DNA of 59,471 nt from Chryseobacterium gleum (GTDB lineage Bacteria > Bacteroidota > Bacteroidia > Flavobacteriales_D > Crocinitomicaceae), in NCBI GenBank assembly GCA_945882095.1, contig CAMCWF010000014.1, forward strand, positions 1 through 59,471, written 5' to 3'. Below, piece after piece: positions 8,247 to 16,229 of this stretch; position 1 is the first letter of the stretch, and every line of letters begins with the position of its first letter. The notes under the pieces were generated by a model, which saw nothing but the letters and a program-made list of their open reading frames with translations, searched no databases and was not told the DNA's origin. The position numbers and the translations under genes were made by a program.

Positions 8247-9704
8247 TTGAAAAGGTTATACCTGTTCAGTATTCGATCATTCATTGGTCCCTTCTTCATC
8301 ACCTTGGTGATATCCATGTTCATTTTAATCATGCAATTTTTTTGGGTATACATAGATGACCTCATGGGAAAAGGACTCAGCATCTGGGTGATTCTCGAAC
8401 TTTTGTTTTATGTCTCAGCAAGCCTTATTCCGCTGGCTTTACCCCTCGCCATTCTATTGTCTTCCTTAATGACCTTTGGAAACATGGCTGAAAGCAATGA
8501 GTTAACGGCATTGAAATCAAGTGGCTTATCCCTGTTAAAAATCATGCGGCCCCTTACCCTAGTTGTCATCGGAATTTCGTTTTTCACCTTTTATTTCGCC
8601 AACTACGTTATCCCTGTGGCCAATTTAAAGTGGCATTCCTTGATTTACGACATTCAAAACACAAAACTCTCTACACTCATCAAGCCGGGCGTTTACACCA
8701 CAGAATTAGATGGATACGCCATCAAGGTAAAAAGTGGGAGCGACAGCGTGTTTCATGGCATCACCATTTACGACCATTCCCAACAAAATGCGCTCAAAAC
8801 CATCAAGGCAAAGCATGCGAAAATCTACCGATCTGTAAGCGGAAATTATTTGTTTTTAGACTTGCGAAACGGGACGATTTTTGAAGAAATGGAATTGGCA
8901 AATTTCGAGATGTTAAACATTGGCTTGCCAAACGCCGGTGCAACCAGCACCCACCCAGACCGAATTTCTACCTTCGAGCGGGCTACCTACAAGATGAATG
9001 TGACGGGATTTTCCTTGAAGCGTTCTGACGAAGCGATTTTCCAAGACAAATTTGAAATGTTAAATGTATTTCAAATCAACCACGCCACAGATTCCCTACA
9101 CAACCGTGTCGTCGCCATGAAAAAAGATTTCTCCAAAGGTGTTAAAAGTGGCTTTGCCTCCTTTCAATCCCAAGCGATTCAAAACAAAAATTTCCATTTT
9201 GACCCAAGTTTAGAAAATCAAAAAGCAAGCCTGGTGTATTATGAAGACATTCCTATTGAAGATAAAAAACTGCTTATGCGAGATGTAATTTCGAAACTTT
9301 ACCAAATCAATGAAAACATTACCAACCAAAGTGTATTTCTGGAAACCGTAGGTCATGAGGAAGATCAATTTTGGATAGAATTTCATCGAAAATTCGCACT
9401 AACATATGCAATCCTTGTACTCTTTTTCGTAGGCGCTCCTTTGGGTGCTTTGGTCAAGAAAGGGGGATTTGGCGCGCCTGTCGTCATTGCCGCCCTCGTT
9501 TTTATGGTTTATTTTATCATTTTGAGCATCGGGGATAATTTGGCTGACACCTATGTCATTCCCCCATGGGTTGGCATGTGGATGAGTGGATTGTTCTTTA
9601 CCCCCATTGCCATCATTGTCACCTACACCGCGAACAGAGATCTCCCCTTCTTCAGCAAGGAAACTTGGTTGGGATTGCTGCGAAAATGGAGAACTGCAAA
9701 ATGA
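8247..9704 (+). CDS. LptF/LptG family LPS export permease (YjgP/YjgQ)
   Basis: Inner-membrane permease that, with LptB, extracts lipopolysaccharide and passes it to the LptC-LptA bridge. The roughly 485-residue protein has the family layout. Three N-terminal membrane helices (FIGPFFITLVISMFILIMQFF, then a pair with LIPLALPLAILLSSLMTFGNMAE) precede a large periplasmic beta-jellyroll of about 250 residues. Three C-terminal helices follow, including LVLFFVGAPLGALVKKGGFG. Only one such gene is visible here; the partner could lie elsewhere. The start is uncertain because only TTG codons (8247, or 8229 inside a -7 box) precede the conserved region. It overlaps the next gene in an ATGA arrangement. 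Confidence 0.88.
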   Translation: MKRLYLFSIRSFIGPFFITLVISMFILIMQFFWVYIDDLMGKGLSIWVILELLFYVSASLIPLALPLAILLSSLMTFGNMAESNELTALKSSGLSLLKIMRPLTLVVIGISFFTFYFANYVIPVANLKWHSLIYDIQNTKLSTLIKPGVYTTELDGYAIKVKSGSDSVFHGITIYDHSQQNALKTIKAKHAKIYRSVSGNYLFLDLRNGTIFEEMELANFEMLNIGLPNAGATSTHPDRISTFERATYKMNVTGFSLKRSDEAIFQDKFEMLNVFQINHATDSLHNRVVAMKKDFSKGVKSGFASFQSQAIQNKNFHFDPSLENQKASLVYYEDIPIEDKKLLMRDVISKLYQINENITNQSVFLETVGHEEDQFWIEFHRKFALTYAILVLFFVGAPLGALVKKGGFGAPVVIAALVFMVYFIILSIGDNLADTYVIPPWVGMWMSGLFFTPIAIIVTYTANRDLPFFSKETWLGLLRKWRTAK

Positions 9705-10861
9705 AAACGATGCTTTACCTTTCCCAAAAGCCAGCTTTTCCGATTGTGGATGGTGGCAGCAAAGCGATTGCTTCGTTTTTGGAGAATGTAGCTTCCTGCG
9801 AAGGACTTAATTTGATTTACGCTCCTATTTGTACCCAAAAACACCCCCTTGACTTGGAAATGTTGCGTGAAAAAATACCTAATCTTCCCGTACACCCCAT
9901 TGAAATAAACACCCATTTTACGGTCTTCGATTTTCTTAAAAACTTCTTTGAAAAAATCCCCTTAAATGTCAAGCGCTACTTGAGTGAATCAAACTTCCAA
10001 ACGCTGGAAAAACTTGACGCCTCTCATGGGTTTGATTGTGTTTTGTGCGACGGATTTTATTCGGTTGCCCTGGTGCCAAAGGCATGGTTTCGCACAAAAA
10101 AAATCTACTACCGTGCCCACAACATTGAGCATGCAGTTTGGCAACACAAATCCAATCACAGCCATGGAATGAAACGCTGGTACTTCGCAGAAATCGCCAA
10201 AAAGTTAAAGCGTTATGAAACCGAATTACTACCAAGGGTTAAGGAGGTTTTGGCAATTGCAGTAGAAGACGCGAAGTATTTTAAACAGCACAATGCCAAA
10301 ACCCATACTTTTTATCCCACTGCAGACATCGTCCCAACGGGGTATTTAAGCAGCGAAAAATCCCTTTGTTTTATAGGAAATTTTGATTGGCAACCCAATG
10401 TCGATGCCATTGATTCTTTCTTGCAAGACATTTACCCCCGCCTACGCGCGAAACACCCAGAACTTCAATTTCACATTGCTGGAAAAGGATCTTCACAATT
10501 CACTAAGGAGGCTGCGGGAATCTATGGACATGGGTTTGTGAGCGATGCGAATGCATTCTTGGTTTCACATGGCATTTTCATTGCGCCCCTTCGTTTTGGT
10601 ACTGGACTGAACATCAAAGTAATGGACGCCTTTTGCTTGGGAAAACCTGCCGTTCTAACTGAAGTTGCCATTCAGGGGTTGTCAAACTGCGAAGGCTTAT
10701 GCATTGCAAAAACCACAGAACATTTCGAAGATCTTTTGAATGAGGTAATCATTAATAAAACAAAACAAGAGGAGTTAAGCCAAGCCGCGCTTGCGATTGC
10801 CAGGATTCATTTCTCAAAAGACACACAGATTGTAGCACTTCAAAACCTCTTCAATGTCTGA
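9701..10861 (+). CDS. Glycosyltransferase (GT4-like fold)
   Basis: A 386-residue sugar transferase. The N-terminal half (MLYLSQKPAFPIVDGGSKAI) is a variable acceptor domain with a KIYYRAHNIEHAVWQHK motif. The C-terminal half carries the nucleotide-sugar domain: LCFIGNFDWQPNVDAIDSFL, IAGKGSSQF and the conserved IAPLRFGTGLNIKVMDAFCLGKPAV, which resembles the GT4 glycine-rich/EX7E region. It probably adds a sugar during LPS or exopolysaccharide assembly. The start at 9701 gives a four-base ATGA overlap with the LPS permease gene, and the frame upstream of it is coding in another phase. The gene overlaps the next glycosyltransferase by eight bases. Confidence 0.85.
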   Translation: MKTMLYLSQKPAFPIVDGGSKAIASFLENVASCEGLNLIYAPICTQKHPLDLEMLREKIPNLPVHPIEINTHFTVFDFLKNFFEKIPLNVKRYLSESNFQTLEKLDASHGFDCVLCDGFYSVALVPKAWFRTKKIYYRAHNIEHAVWQHKSNHSHGMKRWYFAEIAKKLKRYETELLPRVKEVLAIAVEDAKYFKQHNAKTHTFYPTADIVPTGYLSSEKSLCFIGNFDWQPNVDAIDSFLQDIYPRLRAKHPELQFHIAGKGSSQFTKEAAGIYGHGFVSDANAFLVSHGIFIAPLRFGTGLNIKVMDAFCLGKPAVLTEVAIQGLSNCEGLCIAKTTEHFEDLLNEVIINKTKQEELSQAALAIARIHFSKDTQIVALQNLFNV

Positions 10862-12032
10862 TCGACCGAAATTGGTATTCATCACTTCGCGTTTTCCTTA
10901 TCCATTGGAAAAAGGAGATAAGCTTAGGGCCTTCCATTTTATCAAAGGTCTTTCGAAGTCATATGAAATCACCTTAATTGCGCTCACAGACCAATCCATT
11001 ACCGACGAGTGGTTAAATGAATTGGCCCCTTTTGTGGTGCAAACCCATGTTTTCAAACTAAGTAAACCCAAACAAATTTTTCGTTTGGGATTGAATTTTT
11101 TCCTTCACGCACCATTTCAGGTTGCGTATTTTACGGAAAGTAAGGTCAAACGCCAAATTAACCAAATCCTAAAAAACCTCAAGCCCGACCATATTTATTG
11201 CCAACTGATACGGGCAGCAGAATGTGTGAAAAATTACCACGATTGCTATAAAACCTTAGATTACATGGACGCTTTGTCTAAAGGAATGGAACGCAGAATG
11301 GAAAACGCGCCTTTCTATGCTAAGTTCATCTATCGAATGGAAGCCACACGTCTCAGGGAATATGAACGGAGGATTTTCAATTATTTTGAATTTCATACGA
11401 TGATCAGCTTGCAGGACACCTACTACATCGCGCACCCCGAACAAGCAAAAATTAAAGTTGTACCGAACGGAATCGACACCCAATTTTTCTCACCGATGGA
11501 CTCGGTACATAAAGAATTTGACTTGGTGTTCGTAGGCAACTTGAGCTATGCACCCAATGTGGATGCAATGGTATGGTTTGAAAAAAACGTTTTACAAAAG
11601 AACAAAGACCTTCGCATCTTGATTGCTGGGGCAAGTCCGAGTCAAAAAATTCTGCAATTGCAAAAAAGGAATGCCCACATCGTGGTTGAAGGTTGGCAGG
11701 CGGACATTCGCCACGCGTATGCGAGAGGGAAAACGTTCATTGCACCCATGCAAATGGGTACAGGCCTGCAGAATAAGTTACTCGAAGCGATGGCCATGGA
11801 ATTGCCCTGCATCACAACCTCTTTGGCAAACGACGCCATACATGCAAAGGAGAACGAGCAGATTTTTGTGTGTAACAACGCAGTGGAAATGGCTACGCAA
11901 ATAAGACTGTTACAAAAAGATTCGGCTTTGGCAGCATCCACAGGAAAAGCAGGGAGAAAATTTGTAGAATCCCATTACAGTTGGGCGCGCTGTGTGGAGG
12001 AATTAAATACAATTTTTAGAATCCAGCATTAA
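10854..12032 (+). CDS. Glycosyltransferase family 4 (TIGR03087-like)
   Basis: A 392-residue glycosyltransferase that is paralogous in layout to its neighbour. The N-terminus has KLVFITSRFPYPLEKGDKLR, the glycine/arginine motif of GT4 enzymes acting on lipid-linked acceptors. The C-terminal domain shows VPNGIDTQFFSPMD, LVFVGNLSYAPNVDAMVWF, LIAGASPSQ and IAPMQMGTGLQNKLLEAMAMELPCIT, which contains the EX7E-type catalytic region. It is translationally coupled to the preceding glycosyltransferase and so probably acts in the same polysaccharide pathway. It resembles the PEP-CTERM/EpsH-associated transferase subfamily, but no exosortase is nearby. The final 17 bases overlap a convergent gene. Confidence 0.85.
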   Translation: MSDRPKLVFITSRFPYPLEKGDKLRAFHFIKGLSKSYEITLIALTDQSITDEWLNELAPFVVQTHVFKLSKPKQIFRLGLNFFLHAPFQVAYFTESKVKRQINQILKNLKPDHIYCQLIRAAECVKNYHDCYKTLDYMDALSKGMERRMENAPFYAKFIYRMEATRLREYERRIFNYFEFHTMISLQDTYYIAHPEQAKIKVVPNGIDTQFFSPMDSVHKEFDLVFVGNLSYAPNVDAMVWFEKNVLQKNKDLRILIAGASPSQKILQLQKRNAHIVVEGWQADIRHAYARGKTFIAPMQMGTGLQNKLLEAMAMELPCITTSLANDAIHAKENEQIFVCNNAVEMATQIRLLQKDSALAASTGKAGRKFVESHYSWARCVEELNTIFRIQH

Positions 12033-12738
12033 AGCGCTTAAAATGATCGTATTTATCCTTGATAAATGATATTAATTCCATTTCAGTAGCGGTTTTTAAA
12101 AAGTCTGGATCCAGGTTCAAGAACAAGATAAAAGCATCGAAATCCACTTCGTTAAGGTCAATGATGTCGTACGCAATGTACAACCGCAAAAGTTCTTGTA
12201 CGACCCTCCTTTGGTTGTCTTTGTACACTTGTTCTGCAATCCATTTTTTATTTTGTTCCTTCTTCGAAAAAGCTTGATATAAGGCCGTAATGGGGCTTTC
12301 TAAGACATTTACACCGGAAACCAACCGAGTATCTCGTAATGCCAAAGCGGCGCGCTCGTCTTTGATTTGTTCCAATGTCTTCAAGGGACGTACAATCACT
12401 TCATCTATTTCTTGGGGCAAGCGATCAATGTAGGCAAATACCTTACATTGGCAATTCGAATCAGGAATGGCAATAAACTCATAGATGGGATATTGTTTAA
12501 CAGACAAGGCGATTTTTTGGTTGGGGACGGCGTAGGTACTGAACCTTCCATCAGGTTGTCCGAAATTGGCTTTTCCAGTTGAACGATTCACCACCAGAAG
12601 ATTGTAAAAACTTTGTGGACGCAGGGTGTCTAAAACCCTTCCTTGAATCCACACTTTTTCACATTGGGCAAAGCTAACCTGGGACACCCATGCAAGTAAA
12701 AACAAGAAAAAACACTTTTGATTTCTAAAAATCTTCAT
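12016..12738 (-). CDS. Exported protein with carboxypeptidase-regulatory-like N-terminal domain
   Basis: Hypothetical 240-residue protein. A signal peptide (FFLFLLAWVSQVSFAQ) is followed by one beta-sandwich of the carboxypeptidase-D regulatory-like type: VWIQGRVLDTLRPQSFYNLLVVN, then GKANFGQPDGRFSTYAVPN. A charged helical region follows (PLKTLEQIKDERAALALRD). Such proteins are widespread periplasmic or outer-membrane proteins in Bacteroidota, and no enzymatic role is evident. It resembles the exported protein at 46106-46738 in architecture. Its 3' end overlaps the convergent glycosyltransferase gene by 17 bases. I see no convincing -7 box upstream. Confidence 0.7.
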   Translation of the reverse strand: MKIFRNQKCFFLFLLAWVSQVSFAQCEKVWIQGRVLDTLRPQSFYNLLVVNRSTGKANFGQPDGRFSTYAVPNQKIALSVKQYPIYEFIAIPDSNCQCKVFAYIDRLPQEIDEVIVRPLKTLEQIKDERAALALRDTRLVSGVNVLESPITALYQAFSKKEQNKKWIAEQVYKDNQRRVVQELLRLYIAYDIIDLNEVDFDAFILFLNLDPDFLKTATEMELISFIKDKYDHFKRFNAGF

Positions 12739-12813
12739 CTACATGTGGGGTTTAAAATGTACGAAGAACCTCCATTGGCAAACGCTTTCGCGCATTAAAG
12801 GACAAAATAATCG

Positions 12814-14145
12814 TTACCTCATGTTTCGCATCTGGTTTTTCATTCCGGATAGATTTCTAGGATTGCTCATCATTTTCATCATTTTTCGCATGTCCTCAAA
12901 TTGTTTGATGAGTTTATTAACTTCTTGAATCGAGGTACCGCTGCCTTTGGCAATGCGTGTTTTTCTCGAGTTATTTAGTAACGTTGGCGTGGTGCGTTCA
13001 GTAGGCGTCATGGAACGAATGATGGCTTCAACACCTTTAAAGGCATCGTCTGGGATATCGACATCTTTCATTGCTTTTCCCATCCCTGGAATCATTCCCA
13101 TCAAATCTTTGACATTGCCCATTTTTTTGATTTGCTCCAATTGACTTAAGAAGTCATTAAAATCAAACTGATCTTTCATGATTTTCTTCTGCAATTTTCT
13201 TGCTTCTGCCTCGTCGAACTGCTCTTGTGCTTTTTCTACCAAGGAAACAACATCGCCCATCCCCAAGATACGATCTGCCATTCTCGCTGGGTAGAATACA
13301 TCCAACGCGTCCATCTTCTCCCCTGTACCAACAAATTTGATGGGTTTGTTCACAATGGATTTAATAGACAAGGCGGCTCCTCCACGGGTATCACCGTCTA
13401 GTTTTGTTAGAACGACACCGTCAAATTGAATTCTGTCGTTAAAAGCTTTAGCTGTATTTACGGCATCTTGACCGGTCATTGCATCGACAACAAACAAGGT
13501 TTCAGTGGGTTGAATGGCTTGCTTGACATTGGCGATTTCGGCCATCATTTCTTCATCCACTGCCAACCTTCCCGCAGTATCAATGATGACTACGTTAAAG
13601 GAATTGCTTTTGGCATGTTGAATGGCCGCTTGGGCAATTTTAACGGGATTTTTTTCTTCTTTGTTCGAATAGACTTCGATGGAAAGTTGGTCTCCCAAGA
13701 CATGCAATTGATCAATGGCCGCTGGACGGTAGACGTCACAGGCAACGAGCAAAACCTTTTTGCCTTTTTTTGCCTTGAGGTAATTCGCCAATTTACCTGA
13801 AAAAGTTGTTTTACCTGACCCTTGTAATCCAGACATGAGTACAATGGCGGGATTTCCTTTAAGGTTAATTTCCACCTCGTTGTCGCCCATGAGCGAGATC
13901 AGCTCCTCATGACAGATTTTGACCATCAGTTGTCCGGGGGACACTGCCGTTAGGACTTCCCTACCAATGGCTTTCTCTTTGACAGCCGTCGTAAACTGTT
14001 TTGCTGTATTAAAGCTGACATCGGCGTCCAGGAGTGCACGACGCACTTCTTTTAAGGATTCAGCAATGTTGATTTCTGTAATTTGTCCGCGTCCTTTTAA
14101 AATTTTAAAGGCACGATCGAACTTTTCGGTTAAATTTTCAAACAT
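12814..14145 (-). CDS. ffh: Signal recognition particle protein Ffh
   Basis: SRP54 homologue that binds 4.5S RNA and signal sequences and targets nascent membrane proteins to FtsY. The 443-residue protein has the N-domain helix (ENLTEKFDRAFKILKGRG) and the G-domain motifs SGLQGSGKTTFSGKLA (G1), VACDVYRPAAIDQL (G2), IDTAGRLAVDEEMM (G3) and LTKLDGDTRGGAALS (G4/insertion). The methionine-rich M domain ends in EDMRKMMKMMSNPRNLSGMKNQ. The length is typical. A minus-strand TAATTTTG box lies 16 bases upstream of the ATG. Confidence 0.98.
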   Translation of the reverse strand: MFENLTEKFDRAFKILKGRGQITEINIAESLKEVRRALLDADVSFNTAKQFTTAVKEKAIGREVLTAVSPGQLMVKICHEELISLMGDNEVEINLKGNPAIVLMSGLQGSGKTTFSGKLANYLKAKKGKKVLLVACDVYRPAAIDQLHVLGDQLSIEVYSNKEEKNPVKIAQAAIQHAKSNSFNVVIIDTAGRLAVDEEMMAEIANVKQAIQPTETLFVVDAMTGQDAVNTAKAFNDRIQFDGVVLTKLDGDTRGGAALSIKSIVNKPIKFVGTGEKMDALDVFYPARMADRILGMGDVVSLVEKAQEQFDEAEARKLQKKIMKDQFDFNDFLSQLEQIKKMGNVKDLMGMIPGMGKAMKDVDIPDDAFKGVEAIIRSMTPTERTTPTLLNNSRKTRIAKGSGTSIQEVNKLIKQFEDMRKMMKMMSNPRNLSGMKNQMRNMR

Positions 14146-14161
14146 AAAATTGAATAGGCTA

Positions 14162-14169
14162 CAAAATTA
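14162..14169 (-). promoter_or_regulatory. -7 promoter box TAATTTTG of ffh
   Basis: Exact minus-strand TAnnTTTG match, 16 bases before the ffh ATG at 14145. Confidence 0.5.
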
Positions 14170-14198
14170 AAGAAAAGCGCTGAACATCTATTTAAAAC

Positions 14199-16154
14199 TT
14201 AGGACTTTAACAGGGCCGCTTTAGCCAAATTGGAATTTTTCCTGCCATACCCGAAATAGATCAATAGCCCAATGAGCAACCAAATGCAAAAGTAAATCCA
14301 ATTTTCAAGTTTAATTTCACTCATCATGTAAAGACAGCTCAGCAAACCGGCAAGCGGTATCATGGATAAATTCTTCAAAAAGGTCATCACCGTAATAAAC
14401 ACGGTAAAAAGTAGAAAAATCCAGGTCGGAATTTTACGGGCAAAGTTCATCCATCCAAAATTGTAAAAATGAGATTTCGGCAGATGTAAGAAGCCCAAGT
14501 CCTTAATTAAAACCTTGGTATCTTGCCCTGCATAGTACTTTTCGATGTTTTTCTCCAAAGCCAAAAATTTAGGATTTTCTGAGCGAATCAATACATTTTT
14601 CAGGGCCACGATTTGGTTTGGATCCAATTTCTGGATGATTTCTACTTTATCCTTCATTTTTTCTTTGTTGAAAATAAAATCATTGGTTTTCTGAGGAAAT
14701 TGCGTGAACATGACCACTGCCCCAATCACCACCAACATCGGCATGATGTATTTTCCGTTTAGGTAAGGCGTTTTAAACTTCCCACGCGGAATGTCGGTTC
14801 GGTTTTGCAACATAAGAACGCCACCACATACCAAGACAAAAGCGAACAAAGTACCAATGCTACACAAATCGGTCACCATCGTTAAGTTCATGAACAACGC
14901 TGGAATGGCAACCACAAATCCAACCACTATGGTAGCGAATGCAGGCGTTTTGTATTTCGGATGCACTTGCGCGAACTTTTTCGGTAGAAGTCCATCCCTA
15001 CTCATGCTCATCCAAATCCTGGGTTGTCCCATTTGAAACACCAACAATACAGAAGCCATGGCCACCACCGCGCTGATGGAAATAATCCCACTAAGTTGAT
15101 TCAAATGAATGTGGTTAAAGACAAATGCCAACGGCTCACCTACACGAAGCAATTTGTAGGAAACAACGCCGGTCAGTACCAAGGCAATGGCGACATAAAG
15201 GATGGTGCAAATAATGATGGACCACATCATGCTTCGTGGCAAATCCCTTTGTGGATTTTCACATTCTTCCGCCGTGGTAGAAATGGCATCAAAACCTATG
15301 TATGCGAAGAAAACAGCCGAAACGCCTTTTAAAATCCCTGGGATTCCTTTAGGCGCAAATGGCGACCAGTTGTCAACATCAATGTAAAATACACCCACCC
15401 CAATGACCAATAAAATAATGGCCAATTTAACGATGACCATGGCATTGGAAGCATTTCTACTTTCCTTAATCCCTCGGTAGACCAATCCTGTAATAAAAAT
15501 AATAATAAATAAAGCGGGAAGGTCAAGGATCAAATGAAATCCAAGAATATTAGGACTGTGTTCATAGGCAAGGTAAGCCGTTCGAATTCCTTGATCCAAA
15601 TCCGTCAACGTTTTTCCAGATTCGAGTAAGGTTAGTGCTTCGCTGTGTCCACGAACTGCGGAAAGGTAATCCATTTGTGACCAAAGGGGAATGTTTACCC
15701 CATGTATATTCAAGATGCCAATGTGAAGGTTTCGCAACATATCGGTAAAATAATCCGACCACGATATGGCTACGGTAATGTTTCCAATTGCATATTCCAT
15801 GATCAATGCCCAACCAATAATCCATGCGACGATTTCACCAAAAGCCACATAAGAATAAGTGTAAGCACTTCCTGAAACAGGGACAATGGAAGCGAATTCT
15901 GCATAGGCGAAAGCGGCAAAACCACACGCAACAGCCGTAAAAATAAACAAGAAAATCACCGATGGCCCCGCCTGGTAACTGGCTTCACCGATGGTACTAA
16001 AAATACCAGCACCGATAATTGCTGCGATTCCAAAAGCCGTTAAATCCCTAACTTTAAGGTGTTTACCTAAACTTGAATGTGCGTCAGAAAGTTGATTTTC
16101 TTCCAACTGACGTAATATATCTCCTACCTGTTTTCTTCGAAACAATGTCTTCAT
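14199..16154 (-). CDS. APC superfamily amino acid permease (cationic amino acid transporter type)
   Basis: Inner-membrane amino acid transporter of 651 residues, longer than the usual 450-500. The conserved first helix region (VRDLTAFGIAAIIGAGIFSTIG) and the sixth-helix motif (VSAVFFAYIGFDAISTTAEECENPQRDLPRSM) place it in the CAT-like branch. The extra length comes mainly from two hydrophilic insertions: about 50 residues after the third helix (SQMDYLSAVRGHSEALTLLE) and about 100 residues near residues 490-580 (FNKEKMKDKVEIIQKLDPNQ). The latter lies between C-terminal membrane segments. The substrate is uncertain. It is divergent from uvrA across 75 bases; a near-match box TATATTTT lies in its upstream region. 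Confidence 0.87.
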   Translation of the reverse strand: MKTLFRRKQVGDILRQLEENQLSDAHSSLGKHLKVRDLTAFGIAAIIGAGIFSTIGEASYQAGPSVIFLFIFTAVACGFAAFAYAEFASIVPVSGSAYTYSYVAFGEIVAWIIGWALIMEYAIGNITVAISWSDYFTDMLRNLHIGILNIHGVNIPLWSQMDYLSAVRGHSEALTLLESGKTLTDLDQGIRTAYLAYEHSPNILGFHLILDLPALFIIIFITGLVYRGIKESRNASNAMVIVKLAIILLVIGVGVFYIDVDNWSPFAPKGIPGILKGVSAVFFAYIGFDAISTTAEECENPQRDLPRSMMWSIIICTILYVAIALVLTGVVSYKLLRVGEPLAFVFNHIHLNQLSGIISISAVVAMASVLLVFQMGQPRIWMSMSRDGLLPKKFAQVHPKYKTPAFATIVVGFVVAIPALFMNLTMVTDLCSIGTLFAFVLVCGGVLMLQNRTDIPRGKFKTPYLNGKYIMPMLVVIGAVVMFTQFPQKTNDFIFNKEKMKDKVEIIQKLDPNQIVALKNVLIRSENPKFLALEKNIEKYYAGQDTKVLIKDLGFLHLPKSHFYNFGWMNFARKIPTWIFLLFTVFITVMTFLKNLSMIPLAGLLSCLYMMSEIKLENWIYFCIWLLIGLLIYFGYGRKNSNLAKAALLKS

Positions 16155-16217
16155 ATGCCTATTTTAACCCTCTAAAATATAAATATTTCGGGGATGAAGC
16201 CTTTTCGCTACATGTGT

Positions 16218-16225
16218 TAACTTTG
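16218..16225 (+). promoter_or_regulatory. -7 promoter box TAACTTTG of uvrA, 4 bases before the start
   Basis: Exact TAnnTTTG match ending four bases before the GTG start of uvrA. Confidence 0.6.
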
Positions 16226-16229
16226 TAGC

